From Stenotrophomonas aracearum (lineage in GTDB: Bacteria > Pseudomonadota > Gammaproteobacteria > Xanthomonadales > Xanthomonadaceae), in the NCBI RefSeq assembly GCF_031834615.1, contig NZ_CP115543.1, forward strand, positions 1,003,001-1,067,000: a stretch of 64,000 bases of DNA. The letters are read 5' to 3'. How positions within the stretch are numbered: the stretch's first letter is position 1; the number at the start of each line of letters is the position of its first letter. The notes under the pieces are model-generated. The model was not told the origin of the DNA and ran no database searches. It saw only the letters and a program-made list of their open reading frames with translations. The position numbers and the translations under genes were made by a program. Shown here piece after piece: positions 16,581 through 26,390 of this stretch.

Positions 16581-16606
16581 AAACCCCCTGAAAAATCAGG
16601 GGGTTT
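16581..16606 (-). terminator. Terminator downstream of tRNA-Ser
   Basis: An 11-bp perfect stem (AAACCCCCTGA / TCAGGGGGTTT) with a four-base loop lies just past the tRNA 3' end. Read leftward it is followed by TTTTGCTTTT, giving an intrinsic terminator for the tRNA. Confidence 0.85.
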
Positions 16607-16614
16607 GCGTTGTC

Positions 16615-16707
16615 TGGCGGAGAGAGGGGGATTCGAACCCCCGAAGCGCGGTTTAGACGCTTACACACTTTCCAGGCGTGCTCCTTCAACCACTCGGACA
16701 CCTCTCC
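16615..16707 (-). tRNA. tRNA-Ser(GGA), likely island attachment site
   Basis: Read leftward, the 93-nt sequence folds as a class II tRNA: acceptor GGAGAGG pairing with CCTCTCC-type 3' bases, an anticodon loop CTGGAAA with anticodon GGA (Ser), a long variable arm, a T-loop GGTTCGAATCC, and an encoded CCA. The tRNA 3' end faces the integrase gene. No second copy of the 3' end was seen in the island, so the other att site should lie left of the window. Confidence 0.95.
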
Positions 16708-16840
16708 GGACCTGCTGCGAACCCGCTGCAGGGGCGCAGATTCTAGCCGGGGAACGTGCGATGCACAAGCACCTTCACGCAGGGGCAGGGGGGCTGGACA
16801 GGCGTGGCACAATGGACGTCCCGATGAAGACGGTGGCCTG

Positions 16841-18787
16841 ATGTCCTATCTCGTCCTTGCCCGCAAGTGGCGTCCGAAGCGTTTTGCCGAGCTGGTGGGC
16901 CAGGAACACGTGGTCCGTGCGCTCAGCAATGCGCTGGACAGCGGCCGGGTGCACCATGCGTTCCTGTTTACCGGCACCCGCGGGGTCGGCAAGACCACCA
17001 TCGCGCGTATTTTCGCCAAGTCGCTGAACTGCGAGCAGGGCACCAGCGCCGACCCGTGCGGCCAGTGCCCGGCCTGCCTGGATATCGACTCCGGGCGCTA
17101 TATCGACCTGCTGGAAATCGACGCCGCGTCCAATACCGGCGTGGACGATGTCCGTGAGGTGATCGAAAACGCCCAGTACATGCCCTCGCGCGGCAAGTAC
17201 AAGGTCTACCTGATCGACGAAGTGCACATGCTCTCCAAGGCGGCATTCAATGCGCTGCTGAAGACGCTGGAAGAGCCGCCGGAACACGTGAAGTTCCTGC
17301 TGGCCACCACCGACCCGCAGAAGCTGCCGGTGACGGTGCTGTCGCGCTGCCTGCAGTTCAACCTGAAGCGCCTGGACGAGGACCAGATCCAGGGCCAGAT
17401 GACCCGCATTCTCACCGCGGAAGAGATCGAGTCCGATCCGACCGCGATCGTGCAGCTGGCCAAGGCCGCCGACGGCAGCCTGCGCGACGGCCTGTCGCTG
17501 CTGGACCAGGCCATCGCCTATGCCGGCGGCGCGCTGCGTGAAGACGTGGTGCGGGCCATGCTGGGCACGGTCGACCGTACCCAGGTGGCGGCGATGCTGG
17601 ACGCGCTGGCCGACGGCGACGGCGTACGCCTGCTGCAGGTGGTGGCCGCGCTGGCCGAGTTCTCGCCCGACTGGAGCGGGGTGCTGGAAGCACTGGCCGA
17701 GGCCCTTCACCGGATCCAGGTGCAGCAGCTGGTGCCGGGCGCGCAGGCCGACGGCGAGGGCATCGATGCTGCCGCCTTTGCCTTGCGCCTGCGCCCGGAA
17801 GTGGTCCAGCTCTGGTACCAGATGGCCTTGGGCGGCCGCCGCGACCTGCACCTGGCGCCGAGCCCGCGCGCCGGCTTTGAAATGGCGGTGCTGCGCATGC
17901 TCGCGTTCCGCCCGGCCGCCGCCGTGCCGCCGGTGCCGCGTGATCCGGGTGCCGGTACCGACGCGGGCGCCGGCTCGCGCGGGAGCGAGCAGGGCGGCCT
18001 CGCCGCTGCGCCGGCTGCCGTGGCGGCGCCAGTCGCTGTGCCTGCACCGGTGGCCGCCGCAGCGCCCGTCGTTGCGCCTGCAATGGCGGTGGCGCCTCTC
18101 GCGCCGACCCCTGCACCGGTCGTGCCGAAACCGACACCTGCATCGATGGTCGAAGCGGCCGCCGATGACGACCTGCCGCCGTGGCACCAGGCCGGCGCCG
18201 ACGAGCGCGACGAGGCCCTGGCGGTGGAACTGGCCTGCCCCGACGCGGCCATGGCCGCGCCCTGGGAAGCGCCGCCGGTTCGACCGGCAGCGCCGGCTCC
18301 CGCCGCAGCACCCATGCCGCCGCAGCGCCCGCAGGGTATTTCCCTGACGCCCGCGTCGGCGAGTGCTCCGTCTGCCCCGCAGGGCGGCACGGTCGCCCTG
18401 ACCTCGGCCGAAACCTGGCTGGAGCTGGTCGCCCAGAGCCAGCTGAATGGTCCCTCCCGGCAGCTCGCCGCGCACGCGGCGTTCGTCGGATTCCAGCACG
18501 GTGTCTTGAAACTGGCGGTATCGCCCGGATTTGAGTACCTGTGTTCGGACCGATCGCTGGCGGCCCTGACCGAGGCGCTGTCTGGCCCGCTCGGAACGAC
18601 CCCGAAGATCGTGATCGAACATGGCAACGCCGAGGCCGAAACGCTGCACCAGCGTTCCGACCGCCAGCGTGGCGAACGACAGCAGGCGGCCGAAGCCGCC
18701 TTCATGGCCGACCCGTCGGTGCAGCTGCTGATCCAGCAGCATGGCGCGCGGGTCGTGACCGATTCCATCCGTCCTTTTGAAGAGTAA
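16841..18787 (+). CDS. dnaX: DNA polymerase III subunit gamma/tau
   Basis: DnaX is the ATPase of the clamp loader and the replisome organiser. Residues 1-360 carry the conserved start SYLVLARKWRP, Walker A GTRGVGKT (45-52), the zinc-binding Cys set C64/C73/C76/C79, Walker B LIDEVHM and the sensor region. Residues about 375-545 are a long Ala/Pro linker, and the C-terminal 550-648 is the tau domain. The ATG at 16841 is chosen because it gives the family N-terminus; longer frames upstream run into the tRNA. I see no A-AAA-AAG slippery site of the E. coli kind, so a gamma form by frameshift is not evident. It is followed 6 bases later by ybaB. Confidence 0.97.
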   Translation: MSYLVLARKWRPKRFAELVGQEHVVRALSNALDSGRVHHAFLFTGTRGVGKTTIARIFAKSLNCEQGTSADPCGQCPACLDIDSGRYIDLLEIDAASNTGVDDVREVIENAQYMPSRGKYKVYLIDEVHMLSKAAFNALLKTLEEPPEHVKFLLATTDPQKLPVTVLSRCLQFNLKRLDEDQIQGQMTRILTAEEIESDPTAIVQLAKAADGSLRDGLSLLDQAIAYAGGALREDVVRAMLGTVDRTQVAAMLDALADGDGVRLLQVVAALAEFSPDWSGVLEALAEALHRIQVQQLVPGAQADGEGIDAAAFALRLRPEVVQLWYQMALGGRRDLHLAPSPRAGFEMAVLRMLAFRPAAAVPPVPRDPGAGTDAGAGSRGSEQGGLAAAPAAVAAPVAVPAPVAAAAPVVAPAMAVAPLAPTPAPVVPKPTPASMVEAAADDDLPPWHQAGADERDEALAVELACPDAAMAAPWEAPPVRPAAPAPAAAPMPPQRPQGISLTPASASAPSAPQGGTVALTSAETWLELVAQSQLNGPSRQLAAHAAFVGFQHGVLKLAVSPGFEYLCSDRSLAALTEALSGPLGTTPKIVIEHGNAEAETLHQRSDRQRGERQQAAEAAFMADPSVQLLIQQHGARVVTDSIRPFEE

Positions 18788-18793
18788 GACGAC

Positions 18794-19114
18794 ATGCGCG
18801 GCAACATCGCCCAACTGATGCAGCAGGCCCAGAAGATGCAGGAAAACCTGCAGAAGGCCCAGGAAGAACTCGCCAAGCTGGAAGTCACCGGCACCGCCGG
18901 CGGCGGCATGGTCAGCGTGACCCTGACCGGCGCCAAGGAGTGCCGCAAGGTGCGTATCGATCCGTCGATCCTGTCCGATGCGGAAATGACCGAAGACCTG
19001 GTGGCGGCCGCGTTCAACGACGCCTCCAACAAGATCGACGCCGAATCCAAGAACCGCATGGGCTCGGCCACCGCCGGCATGCAGCTGCCGCCCGGCATGA
19101 AGCTGCCGTTCTAA
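18794..19114 (+). CDS. ybaB: YbaB/EbfC nucleoid-associated protein
   Basis: This 106-residue protein has the full family pattern: an N-terminal coiled coil starting [22 protein letters not shown], the core [21 protein letters not shown], and the closing [11 protein letters not shown]. It binds DNA as a dimer and often sits between dnaX and recR, as here. The gene starts 6 bases after dnaX and ends 2 bases before recR, so the three form one operon. Confidence 0.97.
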   Translation: MRGNIAQLMQQAQKMQENLQKAQEELAKLEVTGTAGGGMVSVTLTGAKECRKVRIDPSILSDAEMTEDLVAAAFNDASNKIDAESKNRMGSATAGMQLPPGMKLPF

Positions 19115-19116
19115 GC

Positions 19117-19713
19117 GTGAGCCTGCCCCTGCTCGAGCAGCTGATCGAGGCCTTCCGGGTCCTGCCGGGGGTCGGCCAGAAGACCGCCCAGCGCATGGCC
19201 TACCACGTGCTCGAACGCGAGCGCGACGGTGGCCAGAAGCTGGCCGAGGTGCTGGCCAAGGCGATTGAACGCATTGGCCACTGCGCGCAGTGCCGCGACT
19301 TCAGCGAAACCGAGGTCTGCGCGGTATGCGCCAATGGCAGCCGCGAACGCCAGCAGCTGTGCGCGGTGGAATCGCCGGCCGACCGCCTGGCGATCGAAAC
19401 CGCCACCGGCTTCCGCGGTGTCTACTTCGTCCTGCAGGGGCGGTTGTCCCCGCTGGACGGAGTGGGCCCGCGCGAACTCGGGTTGGACCAGCTGGAAGCG
19501 AGACTGGGGCAGGGCGAGGTGCAGGAGCTGATCATCGCCACCAGCGCCACCGTTGAAGGCGAGGCGACCGCGCACTACCTAGCGCAGCTGGCCCGCGCCC
19601 ACAAGGTGCGGCCGAGCCGGCTGGCGCAGGGCCTGCCGCTGGGCGGCGAGCTGGAGTATGTGGATCGCGGCACGTTGTCGCATGCATTCGGTAGCCGTAC
19701 CGAAGTCGAATGA
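19117..19713 (+). CDS. recR: Recombination mediator RecR
   Basis: RecR acts with RecF/RecO to load RecA at gaps. The GTG start gives SLPLLEQLIEAFRVLPGVGQKTAQRMA, with the helix-hairpin-helix, then the zinc finger C-x2-C...C-x2-C (CAQC...CAVC) at about residues 54-72, the Toprim segment with LCAVESPADRLAIE, and the C-terminal ATVEGEATAHYL Walker-B-like motif. At 198 residues the length is standard. It shares the dnaX-ybaB-recR operon. Confidence 0.97.
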   Translation: MSLPLLEQLIEAFRVLPGVGQKTAQRMAYHVLERERDGGQKLAEVLAKAIERIGHCAQCRDFSETEVCAVCANGSRERQQLCAVESPADRLAIETATGFRGVYFVLQGRLSPLDGVGPRELGLDQLEARLGQGEVQELIIATSATVEGEATAHYLAQLARAHKVRPSRLAQGLPLGGELEYVDRGTLSHAFGSRTEVE

Positions 19714-19724
19714 CGAGGGAACTC

Positions 19725-20075
19725 ATGAGCCAGGACACCCTGTTCGGAAAGATCATCCGCCGCGAGATTCCGGCCACCATCGTCTATGAGGACGATGAGG
19801 TGCTGGGCTTCAAGGACATCGCGCCGCAGGCGCCGGTGCACGTGCTGTTCATTCCGAAGAACGACGCCATTCCCACCCTCGATGACGTGCAGCCCTCGCA
19901 GGCGCACCTGATCGGCAAGCTGGCGATGGCGGCGGCCGAATACGCCCGCTGCGAAGGTTTCGCGCAGGACGGCTACCGCATCGTGATGAACTGTCGCGAA
20001 CATGCCGGGCAGACGGTGTTCCATATCCACCTGCATCTGTTGGCAGGGGCGCAGCTGGGCCACTTCGGGACCTGA
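19725..20075 (+). CDS. HIT-family (HinT-like) nucleotide hydrolase
   Basis: This 116-residue protein is of the histidine-triad family, phosphoramidases and nucleotide hydrolases. The triad H-I-H-L-H-L-L is near residues 104-110, and the opening TLFGKIIRREIPATIVYEDDEVLGFKD is typical of HinT. The ATG at 19725 behind ACGAGGGAAC is preferred over an upstream frame start at 19710. It follows recR by 11 bases and ends at a bidirectional terminator. Confidence 0.95.
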   Translation: MSQDTLFGKIIRREIPATIVYEDDEVLGFKDIAPQAPVHVLFIPKNDAIPTLDDVQPSQAHLIGKLAMAAAEYARCEGFAQDGYRIVMNCREHAGQTVFHIHLHLLAGAQLGHFGT

Positions 20076-20083
20076 AAAAAAAA

Positions 20084-20101
20084 CGCCGCTGGAAAGCGGC
20101 G
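20084..20101. terminator. Bidirectional intrinsic terminator
   Basis: A 7-bp stem CGCCGCT / AGCGGCG with a GGAA loop has nine A bases on its left and CTTTTT on its right. It serves the convergent HIT and Slp genes. Confidence 0.9.
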
Positions 20102-20116
20102 CTTTTTCTGAATCGT

Positions 20117-20641
20117 TTACCACCAGCCCCAGCCGCGATAGCCCCAGCCCGGACCCCAACCCGGGCCCCACGGGCCGTACGGGTAGACGGGTACTACATC
20201 GACCTGGCGCTGTTCCGGCCACAGGTAGATCACGTCGGCTTCCAGCTTCGGCAGGCGGTAGTCGTAGTCGCCGATGCGGGTGTTTTCGTAGCCGGCGATC
20301 TTGCCGATGAAGGTCACGTCACGGCCTTCCTCGAACACGGCCGGGTCGTAGAAGCCGGCGCGGCAGGCCACGAAGCGGCCGTCGCTGGCGTCGTTGGACG
20401 AGGTGTTCGGGCGGCCGCTGCCGTTGAGCGGGCGCGACAGCAGCTGGAAGCAGGTCTGGCCCTGGCCCGGCGTGGTTTCGATGATGCGGCCGCCCCAGCG
20501 CACCGGCGTACCGACCTGCTGGGTGGCGACCGAATCGCGCGGGCTGACCACGCTGAACTGTCCCTGCAGCGGTTTGGGGGCCGTGGCACAGGCGGCCAGC
20601 GCCAGCGACGCGGCAAGGGGAAGCAGGATCTTGACGTTCAT
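20117..20641 (-). CDS. Slp-family outer-membrane lipoprotein
   Basis: This is a 174-residue lipoprotein. A signal peptide with a lipobox (LALAAC, Cys at about residue 18) is followed by the Slp domain, with landmarks VRWGGRIIET and the Y-D-Y-R-L-P strand. The tail is Gly/Pro/Trp-rich (YGPWGPGWGPGW...). Slp proteins are outer-membrane lipoproteins of uncertain role, often stress or starvation linked. The start overlaps the transglutaminase stop by 4 bases, placing it last in the moxR operon. Confidence 0.93.
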   Translation of the reverse strand: MNVKILLPLAASLALAACATAPKPLQGQFSVVSPRDSVATQQVGTPVRWGGRIIETTPGQGQTCFQLLSRPLNGSGRPNTSSNDASDGRFVACRAGFYDPAVFEEGRDVTFIGKIAGYENTRIGDYDYRLPKLEADVIYLWPEQRQVDVVPVYPYGPWGPGWGPGWGYRGWGWW

Positions 20642-22584
20642 GATGTTGCTCCAGTGGACGGGCGATGCCTGTGCAGGTCACGCACGAGAGAAGGGTCGAG
20701 CTTTGCGCCAGCGTAGCGCGCCTGAACGAAACGCTGGCTGAGCGAAATCAGCGCCGGGTCGGGGCGCTGCCGGTGGACGCGCTGCGCCCAGTCCGTGGCG
20801 GTTTCTGCAGGTTCCCTGGCCAGGTCATGCCGCGCGTAACGCCGCCCCAGCCGGTGCCAGGCCCGCAACAGCGGATCGCGCTCGCGCTCCCCGCGGGCCA
20901 GCAGCCATGCCATCCAGCCTAGCGCAGCGCCTGCGAAGGCAATGAAAATGCCGATCAGTTGCGCGGGCTCTAGTTTGTCGACGCCCAGCGGGCGAAGCAG
21001 CTGCTGCTGGCGGTTGGCGTCGAACGACAGCACCAGGTCGTTCCAGCCGCGGCGGAGGAAGTCCCCGACCTGTCCCAGTTGCAGCCAGCGGCCTTCGAGG
21101 GTCGTGCCGGCGCCGCTGCCCAGGCGGTCTTCCAGGGTGTCGTAGATGCGTTCCGGCGCCACCGCGGCGGTGGGGTCCACCCGCACCCAGCCGCGTTGCG
21201 GCAGCCACACTTCGGCCCAGGCGTGCGCGTCCATCCGGCGTACCACGAAGTACCCGCCGTACGGGTTGCGCTGGCCGCCGGCGAAGCCGGTCACCACCCG
21301 CGCCGGAATGCCGGCATTGCGCATCAGCACCACGAACGACGAACTGAAGTGCTGGCAGTAGCCGGCCTGCTGGTCGAACAGGAACTCATCCACGCTGTCC
21401 CGTCCCGGCGCCTCGGTGGAGAGGGTGTAGGCGAACGTTGAGCGCACCCACTCCAATGCGCGCGACACGATGGCGGCATCGTTGTCGCCCGCATCCTGGC
21501 GCCACTGCCGGGCCAGCGCCGCCGTGCGCGGATTGAAGCCGGGCGGCAGCTGCAACGCGACCTGTCGCTGGAAGGTGGTAAGCGGTTCGATGTAGCGGGC
21601 CGCCGGCGCCGACTGCAGGCGCCAGCGGGTCAGCGATGAAAGGCTCTGGGTGCTGCGCAGGCTGTAGTCGGCGCCGAGCATGGCGCCGGCCGGCGCGTGC
21701 AGCGGCAGGTCCAGTGCCACCAGTTGCCGACGATCGGTGGGTTCGTAGTCGATCTGGTATTCCCACTGCGGCGCCGCGCGGGTCACCGGCGCGGGCGGGC
21801 GGCGGTCGCTGTAGGGATCGCGCTCCCAGCGGCGGCCGTCGAAGTGGGTCATTACCGGGCCGCGCCAGTAGCGCTGTTCCGGGGCCGGCACGGCGCCGAA
21901 GAAGGTCACCCGCAAGGCAGGTGCATCGTCGGCCATCAGGTCCAGCCACTCCGACGGGTCCATGCTGTCGGACAGGCCGGGCTTGCCCACTGCGCGCTCG
22001 GGCAGGCCCCACAACGGCTCGCTGAGGCGCGGGAATAACCAAAATGCGGCGAGCGCCAGCGGCAGGCCCAGCGCGAGCAGTCGGCCGACGCCGCGCAGTT
22101 GGCCGCGCAACGGTGCGTTCGGTGCCCCGCCTTCGGCGCGCGCCAGTCGCTGCAGGGTCAGCAGGGTGGCCAGCGCGGCCAGCACGGCCAGGCCCATGGT
22201 CAATGGGCCCTGGTCGAGCAGGAACGCCGCAAACGGTGCGAACAGGGCAAAGCCGAGCAGGCTGCGCGCGTCACGCAGGCTGCGCAGTTCGCTGGGCTTG
22301 AGCGCCAGCATCGCCGCCAGCAACGCGCAGCCGGTGTCGCGGCCGGGGCGGGCGCCCAGCTGCCAGTACACCGCCGCCAACATGCCCAGGACCAGCAGCA
22401 CCCGCACCGGTACCGGCAGCACGCGCGGGCCCGAGGCCAGGGCGGTGATCACCGCGACCACGGCGAACACGCCGGCCAGCAGCGGCGGCAACTGCAGCAG
22501 CAGCGGGAGCAGGGCCAGTGCCCCGCTGGCCAGGGTCCAGCGCCGGGTGGCAGGCGCGAGCAGGGACGCAGGAAGGTCAGCCAT
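20638..22584 (-). CDS. TgpA-type membrane transglutaminase (DUF3488 plus transglutaminase core)
   Basis: This 648-residue protein has about six N-terminal membrane helices (roughly 15-185), a periplasmic region with the transglutaminase core, one further helix near 555-575 and a cytosolic DUF4129-like tail. The catalytic triad is visible as C410 (AGYCQHF), H454 (DAHAW) and D470 (RVDPT). In Pseudomonas the homologue TgpA is essential and acts on periplasmic substrates. It overlaps DUF58 upstream by 8 bases and the Slp gene downstream by 4, so the whole set is one operon. Confidence 0.95.
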   Translation of the reverse strand: MADLPASLLAPATRRWTLASGALALLPLLLQLPPLLAGVFAVVAVITALASGPRVLPVPVRVLLVLGMLAAVYWQLGARPGRDTGCALLAAMLALKPSELRSLRDARSLLGFALFAPFAAFLLDQGPLTMGLAVLAALATLLTLQRLARAEGGAPNAPLRGQLRGVGRLLALGLPLALAAFWLFPRLSEPLWGLPERAVGKPGLSDSMDPSEWLDLMADDAPALRVTFFGAVPAPEQRYWRGPVMTHFDGRRWERDPYSDRRPPAPVTRAAPQWEYQIDYEPTDRRQLVALDLPLHAPAGAMLGADYSLRSTQSLSSLTRWRLQSAPAARYIEPLTTFQRQVALQLPPGFNPRTAALARQWRQDAGDNDAAIVSRALEWVRSTFAYTLSTEAPGRDSVDEFLFDQQAGYCQHFSSSFVVLMRNAGIPARVVTGFAGGQRNPYGGYFVVRRMDAHAWAEVWLPQRGWVRVDPTAAVAPERIYDTLEDRLGSGAGTTLEGRWLQLGQVGDFLRRGWNDLVLSFDANRQQQLLRPLGVDKLEPAQLIGIFIAFAGAALGWMAWLLARGERERDPLLRAWHRLGRRYARHDLAREPAETATDWAQRVHRQRPDPALISLSQRFVQARYAGAKLDPSLVRDLHRHRPSTGATS

Positions 22585-23548
22585 GGGGCATCAGCGCGAG
22601 GGCGCGTTGGCAGAGGTGGTGGTGGCTGCTGCCCTGGCCAGGACCCAGTTCGGGCTGGCCCGGCAGCTTCAGGGTGTAGCGGCGGCCTTCGCGTTCGGCC
22701 AGGTCGACCCAGCGCGCCAGCCGCGCGATGCGCGCTTCGCCGGGCAGCGGCGCGAGCTGTCGCCAGTCGAGCAGGATGTCCACGCCGACCGGCTTTTCAT
22801 ACTCGCGTACCAGCAGGGTGTCGCGGCGTGCCGAATGTTTCCAGGCGATGCTGCGCGGCGCATCGCCGGCGCGGTACGGGCGCAGCTGGTGCAGCTCATC
22901 GCCGCTTGCATGCACGCGCGTGTGCAGGGGATCGCCATCGCCTTGGGGAAGTGGCGGTGCCTGCGTTTCGGGCGCGGCATAGACCAGCAGCGGCGCGTCC
23001 GGCCACACCCACGACCACGCGCGCACCAGGCCCAGCGGCTGCGTGGTCGACAGACGGATGCGCTCCAGGTCGAGCCAGCCCCGTCGTTCGGTGGGAAGCG
23101 GCAGGTCGACTTCGATCTGGTCGGTATCCACCAGGTGTCCGTAAGCGTCCGCATTACCCAGCGAGACCACCAGGCCACGGCGTGCACGGGTGTCGGCCCG
23201 CGACAGGTTGATGCGCAGTCGCATCGTGGCGCCGGCTACCACCGGCTCGGCCGACACCGCGTCGATCTGCAGGCCGGACAACTGCAGGTGCGCACTGAAA
23301 GTACTGGCGATGGCCACCGCAGCCAGCAGCAGGGCCAGCAGCAGGGCTGGATTGTTGTTGTAGTTCAACGCACCGAGCAGCATCGCGCCGAGCAGCACGG
23401 TGACGAACAGGCCGAAGCGGGTCGGCAGCACGTAGATGCGCCGCCGTCCCAGCCGCTGCGGCAGGCTTTCGGGCAGGCGCGGCCGCGTGAACGCGCGCGC
23501 GCTGTCCGACAGTACATGTTTCAGGCGGTCTCCCCAGCCGCTGCGCAC
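22577..23548 (-). CDS. DUF58 domain protein
   Basis: This 323-residue protein has two close N-terminal membrane helices (about 40-80) and a DUF58 region with the signature LRPYRAGDAPRSIAWKHSAR at about 235-255. DUF58 proteins have a von Willebrand A-like fold and work with MoxR ATPases, probably in folding or assembly of membrane complexes. The GTG start lies directly after the MoxR stop, giving tight coupling. Confidence 0.94.
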   Translation of the reverse strand: MRSGWGDRLKHVLSDSARAFTRPRLPESLPQRLGRRRIYVLPTRFGLFVTVLLGAMLLGALNYNNNPALLLALLLAAVAIASTFSAHLQLSGLQIDAVSAEPVVAGATMRLRINLSRADTRARRGLVVSLGNADAYGHLVDTDQIEVDLPLPTERRGWLDLERIRLSTTQPLGLVRAWSWVWPDAPLLVYAAPETQAPPLPQGDGDPLHTRVHASGDELHQLRPYRAGDAPRSIAWKHSARRDTLLVREYEKPVGVDILLDWRQLAPLPGEARIARLARWVDLAEREGRRYTLKLPGQPELGPGQGSSHHHLCQRALALMPHG

Positions 23549-24502
<954 letters not shown>

Positions 24503-24542
24503 GTCCGTCTCGTGTCGATGATTCTTTCGATTCTATAGAGCA

Positions 24543-26384
24543 ATGCAGGGCGAACAACGCGCACGCACAATTTTTCTGGTGTTGTGGACGCTCATCACGG
24601 CTGTGAAGCTGGTGGTGGCTGCGCGTCTGCCCTTGTTCGTGGACGAAGCATTCTATTGGCAGGAAGGTCAGCACCTTGCGATGGCCTACTCGGACCTGCC
24701 CGGGCTGACCGCGTGGCTGGCGCGCCTGGGCGTGGAGCTCGGTGGCAATCACGTGCTGGCATTGCGCCTGCCGTTCCTGGCGATCGGGGCGATGCTGCCG
24801 TGGCTGGTATCGCGCATCGCCACGCGTTGGTTCGGTGCGGTCGCCGGCTGGCAGGCCGGCAGCCTGACCGTGCTGATGCCACTGTCGGCGACGCTGGGCA
24901 TGCTGGCGGTACCGGATGTGCCGATGGCACTGGCGGCGGTGTTGTGCCTGGACGCCGGCGCGCGGTTGTTGCGCAACGTGGACGCCGCCGCTGCGGTGAA
25001 GTTGTCGCTGGGGCTGGTGATCGGCGCGCTCAGCCACTACCGCTTCATCGGCGTGATCGTGGTCGGCTTCATTGCCCTGATGCTGCTTCCGCAGGGACGG
25101 CGCACGCTGCGTGATCCGCGCGTGTGGGTGGCGCTGGCGGTGGGCGTGATGGCGTGGCTGCCGCTGGTGGCGTGGAACGCGGACAACCAGGATGCAGGAC
25201 TCAAATTCCAGGTCGTGGATCGCCATCCCTGGGCCTTCCAGTGGAGCGGGCTGTGGTTCCTGGTGATCCAGCCGATGCTGGTCACCCCCATCCTGTGCAT
25301 CGCGATGTGGAAAGTGGCGCTGGCCGGCACGCGTCCGGGGGGCGGTGCGCGTGACCAGTGGCGGTACTTCGGCCTGGTGGGGGCGGTATCGACGCTGGCA
25401 ATCTTCATGCTGGGGTTCTTCACCGACGTCGAACGCATCAGTTTCCACTGGCCGCTGCCGGGTTACCTGGCCCTGCTGGTGGCGGTGCCGGTCGTGCTCA
25501 ATGGCTGGCCGCGCTGGCTGCGCCGCACCGGCTGGTGGCTGGCCGGTGCCGGGCTGGCGCTGGCCTTCGGTTCCTACCTGGTGGCCTCCAGTCCTGACCT
25601 GCGCGCTACGCTGGCCGGCAACAAGTTCTACCCGCGCAATTTCGCAGGCTGGGCACCGCTGGCGGACGAAGTACGCGCCGAGTTGGCCGGCATGCCCGCT
25701 GGTACCCGCCTGCTGGCCGGCAATTTCAAGGTCGGCGCGGAACTGGGCTTCCAGTTGCGCGACCCGCGCATCGAAGTGCTGCACCATCCGCTCAACGACA
25801 AGCACGGGCGCACCGCGCAGCTGGGCTTGTGGGGCCTGCTGCACGATGGCGAGCGCGACGCACCGATGCTGCTGGTGCTCTCGCCGAGCGACCAGCGCTA
25901 CCGCGACCTGCTGGAGCGCTACCACGACATCTGCCGGCAGGTCGGTCCGCTGCCGCCGCCGCGCGTGGTCAGCCAGGATCACGGCTACCAGCGCTTCCTG
26001 CTGTTCCAGTTGCCGGCCAAGCGGGTCGAAGGCCCCTGCGTTACCCCGGCGATGGCCTGGGTGGATGCGCCCGTGCAGGACGAAGTGGTGGGCGACAGCT
26101 TGCAGGTGCGTGGCTGGGCCTTCAAGGATGGGGTGGGGCTCTCGCGCGTGGAACTGCTGATCGACGGCAAGCCGGTCGGCGATGCGGTGTACGGGCGGGC
26201 CTACGACATCCGGGCGGCCTGGAAAATATCCACCGACCCGCAGCATCCCAACGTGGCATTCGACGCTACGCTGGACACGCGCCAGCTGGCGCCCGGCCGC
26301 CATTGGCTGGGCATGACGCTGTATGGCCGGGACGGCAGCGTGGAGCGGTGGCAGGAACAGTCGTTCACCGTGCCCGCGCGCTGA
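24543..26384 (+). CDS. ArnT/GT39-like membrane glycosyltransferase with C-terminal extension
   Basis: This 613-residue protein has about ten membrane helices. The first periplasmic loop contains the acidic pair D-E in LFVDEAFYWQEGQ (about 30-43), which is the catalytic hallmark of the GT39/ArnT/PMT fold using polyprenyl-phosphate sugars. The segment HYRFIGV near 162 and HWPLPGYLALL near 300 are typical. After about residue 495 a beta-rich domain follows, with DSLQVRGWAFKDGVGLSRVELLIDG-like strands, resembling an Ig-like module. The acceptor (lipid A, protein or polymer) cannot be told. It is divergent from moxR. Confidence 0.88.
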   Translation: MQGEQRARTIFLVLWTLITAVKLVVAARLPLFVDEAFYWQEGQHLAMAYSDLPGLTAWLARLGVELGGNHVLALRLPFLAIGAMLPWLVSRIATRWFGAVAGWQAGSLTVLMPLSATLGMLAVPDVPMALAAVLCLDAGARLLRNVDAAAAVKLSLGLVIGALSHYRFIGVIVVGFIALMLLPQGRRTLRDPRVWVALAVGVMAWLPLVAWNADNQDAGLKFQVVDRHPWAFQWSGLWFLVIQPMLVTPILCIAMWKVALAGTRPGGGARDQWRYFGLVGAVSTLAIFMLGFFTDVERISFHWPLPGYLALLVAVPVVLNGWPRWLRRTGWWLAGAGLALAFGSYLVASSPDLRATLAGNKFYPRNFAGWAPLADEVRAELAGMPAGTRLLAGNFKVGAELGFQLRDPRIEVLHHPLNDKHGRTAQLGLWGLLHDGERDAPMLLVLSPSDQRYRDLLERYHDICRQVGPLPPPRVVSQDHGYQRFLLFQLPAKRVEGPCVTPAMAWVDAPVQDEVVGDSLQVRGWAFKDGVGLSRVELLIDGKPVGDAVYGRAYDIRAAWKISTDPQHPNVAFDATLDTRQLAPGRHWLGMTLYGRDGSVERWQEQSFTVPAR

Positions 26385-26390
26385 GCCGGG

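Noticed and set aside
16708..16840. Possible 4.5S SRP RNA before dnaX, as in some gammaproteobacteria
   Set aside because: The conserved GGTCAGG...GGAAGCAGCC-type core is not present.
16775..18814. Long open frame on the minus strand across dnaX
   Set aside because: It is antisense to a well-conserved gene in GC-rich DNA, is Arg/His/Gln-rich and has no motif; it is a codon-bias shadow.
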